From the NCBI GenBank assembly GCA_020091685.1, contig CM034603.1, forward strand, positions 22,562,595-22,626,594: DNA of 64,000 nt, written 5' to 3'. Below are positions 45,041-56,300 of this stretch, one piece after another (position 1 is the stretch's first letter; every line of letters begins with the position of its first letter). Below the pieces are notes generated by a model. That model had not been told where the DNA came from, made no database searches, and was given only the letters and a program-made list of their open reading frames with translations. This DNA comes from Lutjanus erythropterus (lineage: Eukaryota; Chordata; Actinopteri; Lutjaniformes; Lutjanidae). The position numbers and the translations under genes are program-made.

Positions 45041-46260
45041 TTAAAGAAAAATGTTTAACACTCACATGCTTTTTACAAGTACACTGTGTTGCCTTAATTA
45101 AATCTAAGATTAGTTCTAATCAGACTTAGGCAAAGCTAGGTTTAAAACAAAGTTTAAAATCCAGATTTATAATGAAGCCGAACTCTGTTCCACAATTAAA
45201 AACTAGTCTTTGTTTAGTAAATCCAAGTTTAGTGATGCAAACCAAAATTACATAATCGTATTATTATAGAATATTTAATCAGTATGGAGATGCTTATTTA
45301 CTCAAATTGAAATAAATAAATAAACAAACAAACAAATTGAGTTTAAGGAATACAGAGCAGCTGAAAGCTAATGGTTTTCCCTTTCTTTTACACTTTCTAG
45401 TTAATGTTGCAGTTTGCTAGCTAACAAGAAGACATTACATTGTTTGCAAGTTCGGTAAAAAGTTAACAAAATGTCCTCCTTTGAGAAAAATCTGTTGACT
45501 AAATTAATGGAGCAAAATGGCCAGACAAAAGAAGATTAAAAAACAGACAGCAGCACAATCAGGAAAGAAGACTGTCTCGCAGAAACTGACTTTTTTTAAT
45601 AGATCAACAGGAGGGAAAGAAAGAGGAGACACATAAAACTTGATTATTTTGCTCAACCCATCTCAGAAAGGCAGCCATCTTTAAAAGTTAAACTCCCTCA
45701 AGTGTAAGTTTAGAGTTAACACTGAATCACGTTTTAAATTGGAATGTAAAGTTTTGATGCGATTTAATGTGAAGTTTGAGGAGCAGTTTCAATTGAATAT
45801 TTCTTAATTTTAAAATAGTTTTAAAGTTTGGTGCTTCTGGGTTGACCAAACCTCCTGAAAGATTCAGGACAGTCATGAATTACAAGCAGTTGCCTCAAAT
45901 CCTGAATCCTGTTGTTTTTATCCAGAAAATTAACAGTTTTAGTCATAGATTATATGAACAACATGCATTCATAAAAATACTCTTCTCAAATCAGTTTTGA
46001 TGACTATAATTCCTGCATTTAGTTGTTAAAAATGTCCTGTTCATTTTGTAAAACATGGAAGTAACCCACCTGTCTGCTGTGCCTGGACACTGAGCCTCAT
46101 ACTATCCTCAGGATCTGTAACCAATCTTCATCTTATTAATAACAAACAGTGTTTCTCTGAATCATTCTTTTTGAATCCCTGTGACATGACATGCCCACCT
46201 CCATCTCCCTGTCCCAAATTTCACCCATCCTTATCTGGTCACCTTAGGTGCAATACTGAC
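45041..46260. other. Flanking DNA, partly old repeat
   Basis: 45085-45250 has AAGATTAGTTCTAATCAGAC and GTTTAAAATCCAGATTTATA, vaguely like the ends of fish Harbinger-type elements. A short plus frame from 45472 (MSSFEKNLLTKLMEQNGQ) looks coding-like but is only 22 codons. Both are too weak to name. An AAAT/AAAC run is at 45310-45336. Confidence 0.3.
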
Positions 46261-46890
46261 TTAAAGTTGAAGTGATAGTTCACCCAAAAATGAAAATTCA
46301 GTCAATACCTGCTCAGCCTCATGCTGATTGAAGACCAGGTTTAGTATTTTAGTCCACGAAACACTGCTGAGTTCTACAGGAAAACAGTGTTGCAGAATCT
46401 CTCAAGAAATGGCAATGAATGTTGTTTTAAAATGTAAAAAAAAAGACCCCAACAGAATAAAAACATAAAATGCCTCGATACTGCTTGACTAGTGTCTCCC
46501 AAAGCCCCAACATACCAAGCTGACTAAAAAATATTATTTACACCACATTTTTAGCCAAATCTTCACTGTAGATCCTTGGCTTGGAGCCACGTTCATGTGC
46601 ACTTGCGCACTGTCTGAACTGCACGTGTTGTGACTGTGCAACCAGCATGGACTTTAGGAGACTTGGTTTATGCCAGACAAGCAGTATGGAGGCATTTTAG
46701 GTTCTCCAGTTGTTTTTTTTATGTTTGAAAACTGGTCACCATTCACTTACCTTGTTTGGGAGATTCTGCAACAGTGTTTTCCTGTGAAACTCCAGCAGCG
46801 TTTTGTATAATGACAAAATAAACCTAACCTTCAATCGGCATGAGAATGAGTAGATAATGACTAAATTCTCATTTTTGGGTTTAGACAGTA
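46261..46890. mobile_element. Long-TIR MITE (GATAGTTCACCCAAAAATG ends)
   Basis: The left end AGTGATAGTTCACCCAAAAA and the right end CTCATTTTTGGGTTTAGAC are parts of inverted repeats about 150 bp long; further paired blocks are CCTCATGCTGATTGAAG / CTTCAATCGGCATGAGAA and AAACAGTGTTGCAGAATCTC / GAGATTCTGCAACAGTGTTT. At 630 bp it encodes nothing. It is a common fish MITE type. Confidence 0.85.
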
Positions 46891-47221
46891 ATCCTTACTT
46901 TTACTTGTAATACAGCATTTTTTTTGTTTGTTTGTTTAAATTGTGGTATTTTGATTGATCTGATTTAAGCTCAGTTTTAACAGCTTTGATCTATTGTCAC
47001 TTGATTTTGTCCAGTTTTCCCACTTCTCTTCCGGGTTGTGCACTCAGTTCTCTTGTTTTTTCTTTTATGCTGTCTACATGTCATTGAAGTTCTATATAAA
47101 TAAAGTTTGCAATTCTGACACTCAAACATCTGACCAAAAATACCCACTAAGGTCTAGAACAACTCTCCAATTTTTAAAATAATTATTCCTGTTAATGTAA
47201 TATGTTTTCTTAATAACAGAG
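46891..47221. other. Flanking DNA, nothing recognised
   Basis: AT-rich, no supported feature. Confidence 0.45.
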
Positions 47222-47442
47222 TTGCAGTTTCATTTTCCAAGCAAAAATGCTTTTACATTTATGACAGTAAATGAAGAGTCGTTGGCTTTTGGACTGTTGG
47301 TTGGACAAAAGAAGCAAGTTAAAGACGTCACTTTGGGCTCTGGGATGTTATGAGCATTTTTCACTTTGTATTGACATATTAGAGACTAAACAAATAATCA
47401 GTAGTGAAAATAATCAGCAGATTAATCAAACTGTAATTTTCA
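47222..47442. repeat. MITE family A copy, eroded
   Basis: CATTTTCCAAGCAAAAATGC, GGCTTTTGGACTGTTGGTTG, AAGACGTCACTTTGGGCTCT, then AATAATCAGCAGATTAATC. Same orientation as 8549-8863. Confidence 0.7.
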
Positions 47443-48727
47443 GTGTTGGATCAACATTACTGTAGCAGCTCTGGTGCTAAATCTGTGATGTTTCATTGTT
47501 GGTTTCTTGTGTATGCACATCCATGCTATGTGTGTGCTGTGTCCTGCTGTGCCTGTGTATTTAAGTCCTCTATATGTACACACACACAACACAAAAGATT
47601 CACAGCACAGTAAATAACCATTTGTTTTTCTAGATACACTGCAACAACAAATAGCCACTTCTTAAAAGCTTTTAAATCTGCGGCTCTAAACTCTGTGTGA
47701 AGTACCGAGAGTGATGCATTTTATGTTTCAAGCAGTCGGAACAGCAGTTTAGCATAAATATTAATACAGTTTATACAGGCTGCAGAGTACTTTGAAAAAC
47801 AAAGTTGAAAGGGCTTCAGAGAGCAGCAGAGAGAGAAAACTACCAAACCAACACAGCAGGAGCAGGGCCACAAAACCACAAAATCACAACTGCTGTTTGT
47901 GTTTGTTTTGTGTTTTTTTTTAAAAAGAGTGTCTTACAGTATATTCATTATACAGTTGCTGATTTCATTTTACAGGTCTGTGACTTCCTTCTAATTCATT
48001 TAAAGTTTACTAGAAATAGCTTTGTAATTTGGTGTAGATTATAGGAAAAACTATAAGAGTGCACTCAGTAGAGTGTAGATCTCTGCCAGGCAACCTGGAA
48101 AGAAAATTTGGATGTAACCCCCTTTTACTCACCAATATTTTGATAAGTAACTGTAATTTAACTGCATATTTTTTTCTCAGTAACTGTAACAGATTACAAT
48201 TACATTTGTTTTGTAAGTTTGTAGGGTTTTCTAGCTGGTATTCTAGTTAATTAATTTGATTGGATTAAAAGCAGATGTTTTCCAGAGGAAGTTCTTTAAA
48301 AGAACTGCTCCATTGAAACTCAAGTAAAAATGTATGAATCATTCATTTATAGTTATATTTTTTTCATACACGTTGAACTCTATGCTTGCAGAGGGACAAC
48401 TGCGTGGTTTTGTTTGTGCAATTCATTTTGCATACCCACTAAATGATGGAAAGACAGTTATTGTTAATTATCTGGAGGTGTAGAATTTGCACATAATTAG
48501 TGCCAAATTATATGTCTCTTTTCAGGTCACTTTATTAATACATTACTAATTCATGTACTAGCTAAAATAATTTATCATATTTCACAGCAATTGAGGTTAA
48601 TAAAAATAGATGAAAAAAATAAATGAAAACGATTAGAATAATTAGAAGTAAAAGCAGCAAATTATGTCACTTGTGGACATGGACCCATTAAATGATTCTG
48701 AATGAAAATAGAATTAATAAAATCGTT
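47443..48727. other. Flanking DNA, nothing recognised
   Basis: No supported gene or element. Confidence 0.45.
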
Positions 48728-48852
48728 ATGAGTTTAAGTTCCTGAAGTATAAATCTACAATGTTTCCCTTTGCAAAGTAGTGGAATAGAATTATAAAGTG
48801 GCATAAAAAGAAAAATCTCAAATAAAGTACAAGTACCTCAAATTTGTACTTA
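48728..48852. repeat. Family M repeat fragment
   Basis: TATAAAGTGGCATAAAAAGA, CAAATAAAGTACAAGTACCT and CAAATTTGTACTTAAAAGTG are the end of the CTTGAGTAAAAGT-type repeat, directly joined to the next family C fragment. Confidence 0.6.
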
Positions 48853-49000
48853 AAAGTGTAAAAATTAGGGGTATCTATTGGCAGAATATGGCAGAGAGGA
48901 GTATAATACTCCTAATCATGTTTGCATTAGTGTCAACATAAAAAAAGAATTGTTGTGTTGCTGCTACTTTAAAATGAGCCATTTATATTTACTGCATTGA
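48853..49000. repeat. Family C repeat fragment
   Basis: AAAGTGTAAAAATTAGGGGT, ATTGGCAGAATATGGCAGAG and TTAAAATGAGCCATTTATAT match 34904-35110 in the same orientation. Confidence 0.6.
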
Positions 49001-49787
49001 TCATATTTCACAACAGTGAGGGTTGTAGTGATGCCGCCCCTGAAAACAAAACCAAAAAATACGCTTAATGTAAAAAGAAGGCAAGTTATCATTTTTACAT
49101 TAATACTATTAAAGAAGAGAAATGCATGTATATATACATACACTCATACATAAATGCATAAATATTCACATGTGCAGACCTTGAATTAGGTAGCTGCACA
49201 TACAGTGTACGAAACCATTTATGTGGACATATAGATAATATATAGTATATGCATATTTTTAACCATGTAGGAAAAAATTATGAATAAATTGATAATAGAA
49301 ACATCAAATAACCAATAAGAAAAAGAAATAAGAAAAAATAAATGAAAGAATAACAACGTGATTCTTTGAGCGTCGCAGCCTTTGAGAGGAGGTCTGATCC
49401 CTGCGTCTACAGCCCGGCCTCTGGAGCAGCTAAAGCACCCTGTACTGCCTGAGACTGGACAGGTGATCAATAAAATGTTAAAAATTATGATTTTAAAATT
49501 TACAGTTGACTAGCGTAGCAAGGGCAAAAAAACCAGAAGAAATACAGTCTCGTCTCGTAGATTTATTCAGAAGTCTTGTTGCTGCAGTCTGAACTAACTG
49601 TCGAGAGGAGAGGAGAGGGAATTCTGACTCAGACTGTATGAATGAAGAATTACTCTTTCTTTAAACAGATGATTTAAAAACATGTTTGACCTTTAACTGG
49701 TCACCAATGGATGAAAAAATCCCACTGATCCTACTGAAGATGTAAATCTTTGAAGCTGTTATAATCAGTATTTTTGTATTAAAGGGA
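49001..49787. other. Flanking DNA, nothing recognised
   Basis: Very AT-rich around 49,080-49,350 (runs of TATA/CATA). No gene. Confidence 0.45.
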
Positions 49788-49975
49788 GCGTATGGATTAT
49801 TTGAAGTGGGGTTTTAGGAGGTACTTTTCCATACTCGGCGTATTATCTGCAGGTGGTAGTCGGCATGCCCCAAATTTGGAGAGGCAGAGAGGAGTACCAC
49901 TGTTTAGAGAGCTGGTGAAGAAAGCAGCTAAACAGTGAGATATTTTCCTCTCTCTTCAGTTGAGAGCAGGGGAGG
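49788..49975. repeat. Family D MITE fragment
   Basis: Starts ATTAAAGGGAGCGTATGGAT and has ATTTGAAGTGGGGTTTTAGG, GTGGTAGTCGGCATGCCCC and GGAGAGGCAGAGAGGAGTAC, the left part of the family whose ends are seen at 3573 and 4432. Confidence 0.65.
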
Positions 49976-50162
49976 GTAAAAGGTGAATGTTTAATGTACA
50001 TTCATCAGTTGGCCAGAATATGACTCCAAATAAATGATAATGTTGCTCCTTATCTCCTGAATGTGTGAAGAAACAGTTGTTTGCTAATGCATTTGCCTTT
50101 TCAACTTTTTATAAGGTCATAATAATATGTCAGTGTTGTGTTTACAGCTTGTTTCTGCTGCC

Positions 50163-50360
50163 AACTCACTGAACCAGCTGTGAGTGGCACAAACTATTGA
50201 CTCATCATGATGAGAGGCTGAGTAATGAGGGGCTACTAAGTCCTTATGATGTATCACTTCACTTGAGGGGGGGCAACATAAAAAGAGTAACTAATGATGA
50301 AGTGATTAGTAATTAATGAGTCGTCACTTGTTTGTGCCACTCAGCAGCTGGTTCAGAGTT
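50163..50360. mobile_element. Fold-back / long-TIR MITE
   Basis: AACTCACTGAACCAGCTGTG (from 50163) pairs with CAGCAGCTGGTTCAGAGTT (to 50360), and GAGTGGCACAAAC pairs with GTTTGTGCCACTC. The middle has TGACTCATCATGATGAG and AATGAGTCGTCACTTG. About 198 bp, non-coding. Confidence 0.8.
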
Positions 50361-50569
50361 AATTCAGGACGGATCCGTGAAGAAAGTGGTCAGCATGTTG
50401 ATCCACAGGAAGTCACAAATTAATCATAATTATTTATTAATATAGCACTTCAGAATTTGTCTTATACTGGAAAACAATTAAAAACTGGGGTGTACACTAA
50501 ATTTGCGTCTAATGAAACACTTTCCTGCTTATGTCAGAGTCACTTATTATTGCAGAATATGTTAATTCT

Positions 50570-50814
50570 GCCTCTAGGGGTCTCTCTTACATTACGTTAA
50601 TGTGTTTTCCTGGAAGTTACAGCAACAACTGATTAGCTAGCAATGGCTAGCAGGAAACGCACCGTTACCGTTGTTTGTTTTTTGCTTTTTGTTTTTTGTT
50701 TTGTGCCCACCATTTTCCCACTTACTCGTGTGGAAGGGTTGGGTGAGGAGAGTTGGCTGCAATCTGCAAGCTCACCACTAGATGCCACTAAATTCTACAG
50801 ACTGGTCTTTTAAG
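50570..50814. repeat. Family C repeat copy
   Basis: CTGCCTCTAGGGGTCTCTCT through TGCAATCTGCAAGCTCACCA, CTAGATGCCACTAAATTCTA and CAGACTGGTCTTTTAAG; the last part closely matches 15001-15058. Confidence 0.65.
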
Positions 50815-53783
50815 TACATTATTTGAATAAGAGATTTTTTTTTCAGTAAAGGAGTATTTTTTAGGGATACTGTATGTAGATTGAATCAAATAAACAGTGA
50901 AGGAAAATGTCACCCAGTGCAACAGTGAGGCTCAGTGATGTTTTTAATGGAGCTCCGACAACAATGGAGGTCCATGGCTCACAGAAAAGAGCTATATCAG
51001 TAGAGAATATATCTACAGACTCACCCTTTAGAAAGTTTGTATAATGATATAATTTTTCCAGGTATCTCCTTTGGTCACCAAGACAACACTTTAATCCACC
51101 ACACAATGGACAGTTACATCACATATAACAATGCATTAAATCTGGAGCGGAGCTGCTGCATGTCTCACCCCCATTTGCCAGTGATTGTGTATAATCTGCT
51201 TATGAAAAAAAAGCAGGTCCTCACGGGAGATGCAAGGGAGACTTCCCAGAAGCAATAATCCACACATCAGTGTCGCCATCAGAGTCACAGGGGAATAATG
51301 CGCGATAACACAGCGTAAGGTTGGAAGGCTCAGCAGCAACAACAACAACAACAACAACACATCAGGAAAGCGGTTTCAAAGAAAGGCCGTCTTTGAAGGG
51401 TGCGCTTACTGAAGGGCAGTGAAAGGGCATGAGGATCTCTGAGATTTAACAGGCGCTTTTAGGAAAATGCGGAAAATTTTAGAGAAAACCGTCTTCATGT
51501 ATTTATGAATTTATTTTCTGGCTGTTTTGAGCTGCAGCTGAGTTCAATTTTACACTGTAGAGTAAAATCCAAACAATATTTGTAACATAAAACTCTAACT
51601 GCACAAAATCATACAGGAATTTAGTGGATTCGACTAATCTTTTCTCATTAAATTAACAGAAATATACTATACTATACTACTAATATACTATAATAAGTTT
51701 TACTTATTCAGCTTAAACTTAAAATTTCTAGTATTTATTTCCAGAACACTTCCGAACTTTTAAACATGAGCTCATCTTGATTTGAGGCGATGAGTTATAT
51801 TAATGTACTGGCTGTCAGTGAAAGCGTATGAGACGTCTAACCATAACCCAAGTACAGTCTAATCATCAGTTAGACAGCTTGAACGACATTAATTATCCCA
51901 GTGACACTGTGTACATAATAATCATCACTTTAGACCTTTAACAAAAAACTGCATCCAGATTTCTCAGTTGAAAGCCAGAAAACTCAAAACCCAGTTGCTT
52001 GGATTAGAGTCCTGTCTTTAACCCACTCAAGCTTTAGGTTCAAACTGAGAAAATGTGAAAGGAAATCAAATTTGTATGTAATGTTCATCAGTGTGACTGA
52101 AGAGAATATTGCCAACCCTCCTGATATTCCTGGGAGACTCCTCTCGAGGACACTATTTTCCAATATTTCTAATCATTTATGACCAATATTTCACACCTGT
52201 TTTTCCATTTTATTATCACAACCTGTTTCTGGCACTGTACCATTTCCATTTCCGACAGCAGCACAGCTGCACGATGCAGAAGAGAGCTGCTTGCACCCGC
52301 TGTATCCAGTTATCCTTTCATACATCCATGCTTGTGCCTTGTCTCCCTCAATGAGTGAGAGACAAATGTAGAGTGCTAAGAGAAAGAAATACTCAAGTAA
52401 ATTTTTATACATCCTGGAAATAATTCCTGTTTCTTATGGCATTTATGAAGCCTTGAAAGCAGCATATTTTTTTTCTAAGAGGATCCTGACTAACATACCC
52501 TTAGAAAAACATTTGTCAAATATTAATTTTCTCTGTTATTGTAATCAAGAAGTGGAATAAGTGAGGCTAAATGCTGTGGTTGTATATATAATCCCCCTAT
52601 TTAGGATGTATCAAGGTTGGCAAGCAGAAGAATTGTTGGTTCAACTTAATATCTTGAGCTTATTGAACATTTCTTTTAAGGTTCAATTTTATTAATAAGT
52701 GTCTTGCATGAGAAAAGTTTGTTTTGAATGATTGCAAAATAACCTTTAAACCTTAAGTCAGCCCAGACACTTACTTTGTTAAAAACAAGTAGTTCATTTT
52801 CATAGTGCTGTAATATACCCAGTGACCAAACCTCAACTTCTAAGGGCTTAAAAGAGAACACGGCCTGCTTTAATGTTCACAGTTCTCTCTTGGGAAACAG
52901 AACTAAAGTGTAGCAGAAGTTCAACAGGCACTTAGTAGAAAGCAGGACTTCTACATGGCAACACCTGCACTTTAATTCCCCCAGAGTTACTAAACTGATG
53001 GTTTATATCTACCGTCCCTGGAGAGGAGCACAGGATAAAACTGCAAACTGGAATCAAACTCTCAATATTATGCGACTATGAGATAACTGTACTGTACATC
53101 CTCACAGTAAAAGAACACTTTTATATTTTAATGACTGGAGTAGTTTATTTTGGTATTTAACACTTCAAAAAGGATTTATATGAAAGGATTTTTAATACTA
53201 TGATTACTACAGCTCGAATGTTATGCTGGTGTTTATACATTATACATGACTCTAGGATAAAAGGATCAAACCTCTAGTGTGAGTTTGTAGAAACTCTTAT
53301 AAAGCCTGAGACAAAGAAGTCAGTGGTTTCAGCTGCTCCAGTTAATGTAGTAATTCTGCTTTTTTTCTTTTCTTTTCTATGTGCTATTAAAAGTCTGTGC
53401 TTGTAATTCTGCTGGAGTAATCTCTCTGCTTTTCACCCGGAGACCCAAGGGGAAACGTGTAGAAAATGTGCACAAAATAACTCCAGTTTTAGTGAACTTT
53501 AACTCAAGTCGTGTTCAAAACAAGTCTGAGTATTCATGAGGGGCCGGTTGCAGATCACTGCTGTGTGGGCGGCTCGGCGCTCTATACTCTTACCATGACT
53601 ATCGGGCCGTGAGCGGCCACACAAATTTAAATTTTAATTGCCATGAGAGCAACCTGACATGCAAGCAGCACCGGCAGCGCGTTGATCGATGTTAATGGTT
53701 CTGTAACGCTGAGGTTAGAGCAGAGTCTGATCATCAGGGCCAGCTCGATCATGATGATGATGGTGGGGTTACTGTGAAAGATG

Positions 53784-53784
<1 letters not shown>
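50815..53784. other. Flanking DNA, nothing recognised
   Basis: Contains a (CAA)n run (51335-51359) and AT-rich stretches. No gene supported. A unique-looking block at about 53,540-53,720 has AATTTAAATTTTAATTGCCA and GTTGATCGATGTTAATGG. Confidence 0.4.

Positions 53785-53817
<33 letters not shown>
53785..53817. repeat. (CTG)n trinucleotide repeat
   Basis: Eleven units with one TTG interruption. It is not in a supported reading frame. Confidence 0.9.
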
Positions 53818-54782
53818 AGCACGTGGACAGTGCTGGATGCTGATCAGCAGGTGTTTACGATGCCTATAACATGCAGCAGGGCTCAGGCACCTACTTATTG
53901 CCTGTCGTAGGCTGTTACATGGTTGATTGTCAAGGGTCCACGTGGCGCAATATTTCTCCCTTTTATGTTCTCTCTAATCCACTGCAGATCTGTTTCCCCG
54001 CTCTGATTTATGAGTGAAAGCTGCTCCACATGGTGCTGCAAGAGTGGGACCTTGACACGAGAATCTGACTGGCTTTTTGTCCTTTCCATAATTAGAGAGT
54101 AGTATCCAATTCACCCCGTTCATTACCCCTGGGCCCAGAGACAAATGATGAGGAGGGCTGTTTTAATGCAGGATCACTGGCTGTCCCGTTCGGGGTGAAT
54201 GAGCAACAGAGCATGTAAGAGGATGGGAGACGGGAAACGCATTCACGAGGTAGTTCCATTACTATATCACACAAAGTTTAAGAGGAGTGGGAATTCCTTC
54301 TTTTAATTCGCACATCCCTCAGAAAATATCCGCATGTTTCACCACAGGACTGAACACACAGTGAGATTTAAAGGACTACAGGAGTGACTTTGAATGTTTT
54401 AGCAGTGGGAGAAAAACAAAGAAATGTATGTGTCTCTGTATAAACGCTACGCAGCAGTCACAGTACGCTGAAGTCACTGTGGTTACACCCCTTGAGTGGC
54501 AGTGTTAGCGTTCAGCTTGGATGCTGCAAAAACACAAAAAAAAATCATCTAAAATTGTAAAGAGCTGCTGTGTGACTGAACAAATAGAAATCAGAGACAC
54601 CTTTTTACGGAGTGCCAAAAAATAGAAAGAAGAAAAGCAAATGGATCAATGCACTACACAGAAACTACTAAAATCCAGGCACTGAAATGAGAATCTGTGG
54701 TCATTTTGTCATTGTGGTCATTATTTGAGTAATCAAGTAACCCCTTAAAGACGTTCAACACACTTGCAAATACGCAAAATAA
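53818..54782. other. Flanking DNA, nothing recognised
   Basis: Unique-looking sequence with no supported gene. Confidence 0.4.
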
Positions 54783-54890
54783 TGCTGGTGTCAAGAAATG
54801 TAACAGTCGCCTCACTTATGATTAAAACTATAAACCAGCACAAAAATAAAAATACCAACATAAACCACCGTGTGACATACAACAAACTGT
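54783..54890. repeat. Repeat shared with 13191-13295
   Basis: GGTGTCAAGAAATGTAACAG, then AACTATAAACCAGCACAAAA, in the same order as at 13191-13295. Confidence 0.55.
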
Positions 54891-56027
54891 TTGTATCAGA
54901 CTTAAACTACTCCAGCAAACATGATGAGAGATGTATTTTAGACTAGCTGGTTGAATGGCCTGTACCAGTGACATAATGACAGTTTGGTAGCTTCTATGTG
55001 TTATACAGTAAATCCTGAACGGTACTGGAACAGGCATTGATTAAATATTTAACATTTTTCATTTATATTCCATGTATCTGAGCCTCATAATATAATCACT
55101 CACAGCGTAGTGTGCATCCTCACTGCGGGCATAACTGCAAACATCAACGCTGCTGCATGTGAACATATCACGTTAGTATTGTAATAAACTAAAAAATGTC
55201 TGTTCAAACCTGACCACATACGACCAGAATATCTTTTGTTGTCCTTGACACACAAATCAGGCACATTTAAGTGTCAGGAAACCTGATTCCACATGGCCAC
55301 ATGTCAATATCCATTAACCTCTTGTTTCTTTGGTAAGTTGTTGCCTTTAATTCTGCAGATAATTGTTTGTTTTACTCCCAGTTTCAAAGTTTCCTCATCT
55401 AAACGCAGCCGTGTTGCGGGATGTTTCTGGTGGGAAAGTGATGTCATTGCATATCCTGTATTGTTATGATTGACCGTCACACCTTGCCAGCTGTGTGAGG
55501 AGGTTCAGGCCTCCCAGATGTAGAGATTAGAGGCATCCTGAAGATGTTCCATCCTCCCTGCATATACAGAGGAGGAGAACTGGGTTTGGCTCTTTCTGTA
55601 TGATGTGACTGTAAAATATAAGCTGAAACAAAGTGAGATTTCTTTCAGTTTTTTGGTGTAAGACTGAACTACTGTTTTTGCTCTGTACTAAAAGCTTCAG
55701 ATTTGTGGTGAAATAAACTTATATTCAAGTCAGGTCAACTCAGGCTAATTGAGTTATTTTATTCATTAAACTGAACAGTGACATTAAAAGGATGAGTTTT
55801 CTTTGACAAGTACTTTTAATATAAATCTCAAACACTTTACATTTCTGATAACAAATCTGTACATAATTCCATTTTCGTTTGGAGTTAATTTTTTTTTTCT
55901 TCCTTCCAGGTATCTACTGTTCTCCACTTATTTCATTTATTTACATCTGTTTAGTTTCCATTCATGGAAGGTCAGTCAGCAGACACTTCAAACATGCCTG
56001 ACTCAATCACAGTGACCCTTACAGTGA
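54891..56027. other. Flanking DNA, nothing recognised
   Basis: No supported gene or element. Confidence 0.45.
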
Positions 56028-56060
56028 CATTTCTGATTACTTGAAGTGGGTTATATGAGG
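56028..56060. repeat. Family D MITE scrap beside a SINE
   Basis: TCTGATTACTTGAAGTGGGT, then TATATGAGG, parallels CAGATTATTTGAGGTGGGAT at 3589; it ends where the SINE starts. Confidence 0.45.
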
Positions 56061-56300
56061 GGTGGCACGGTGGTGCAGTGGTTAGCACTGCTGCGTCTCT
56101 GCTGCCTCACAGCAAGAAGGTCCTGAGTTCTAATCCCCCAGCTGGCTGGGGCAGAGCCTTTCTGTGCGGAGTTTGCATGTTCTCCCCGTGTCTGTGTGGG
56201 TTCTCTCTGGTTTCTCTGACTTCCTCCCACAGTCCAAAGACATGCATGTGGGATTGCACTTCTATAACACTGTCAGACTACTGACGGACACTGGAAAAAA
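56061..56300 (+). mobile_element. tRNA-derived SINE
   Basis: Starts GGTGGCACGGTGGTGCAGTG with A-box-like TGGTGCAGTGGTTAGCAC, has a B-box-like GAGTTCTAATCC (56125-56136), then GGAGTTTGCATGTTCTCCCC and CTCCCACAGTCCAAAGACAT. This body is widespread in fishes. A short internal duplication (CTGCTGCGTCTCTGCTGCCTCAC region) lies between the boxes. The 3' part usually ending in a GGATGGA-type tail is missing. Confidence 0.8.
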
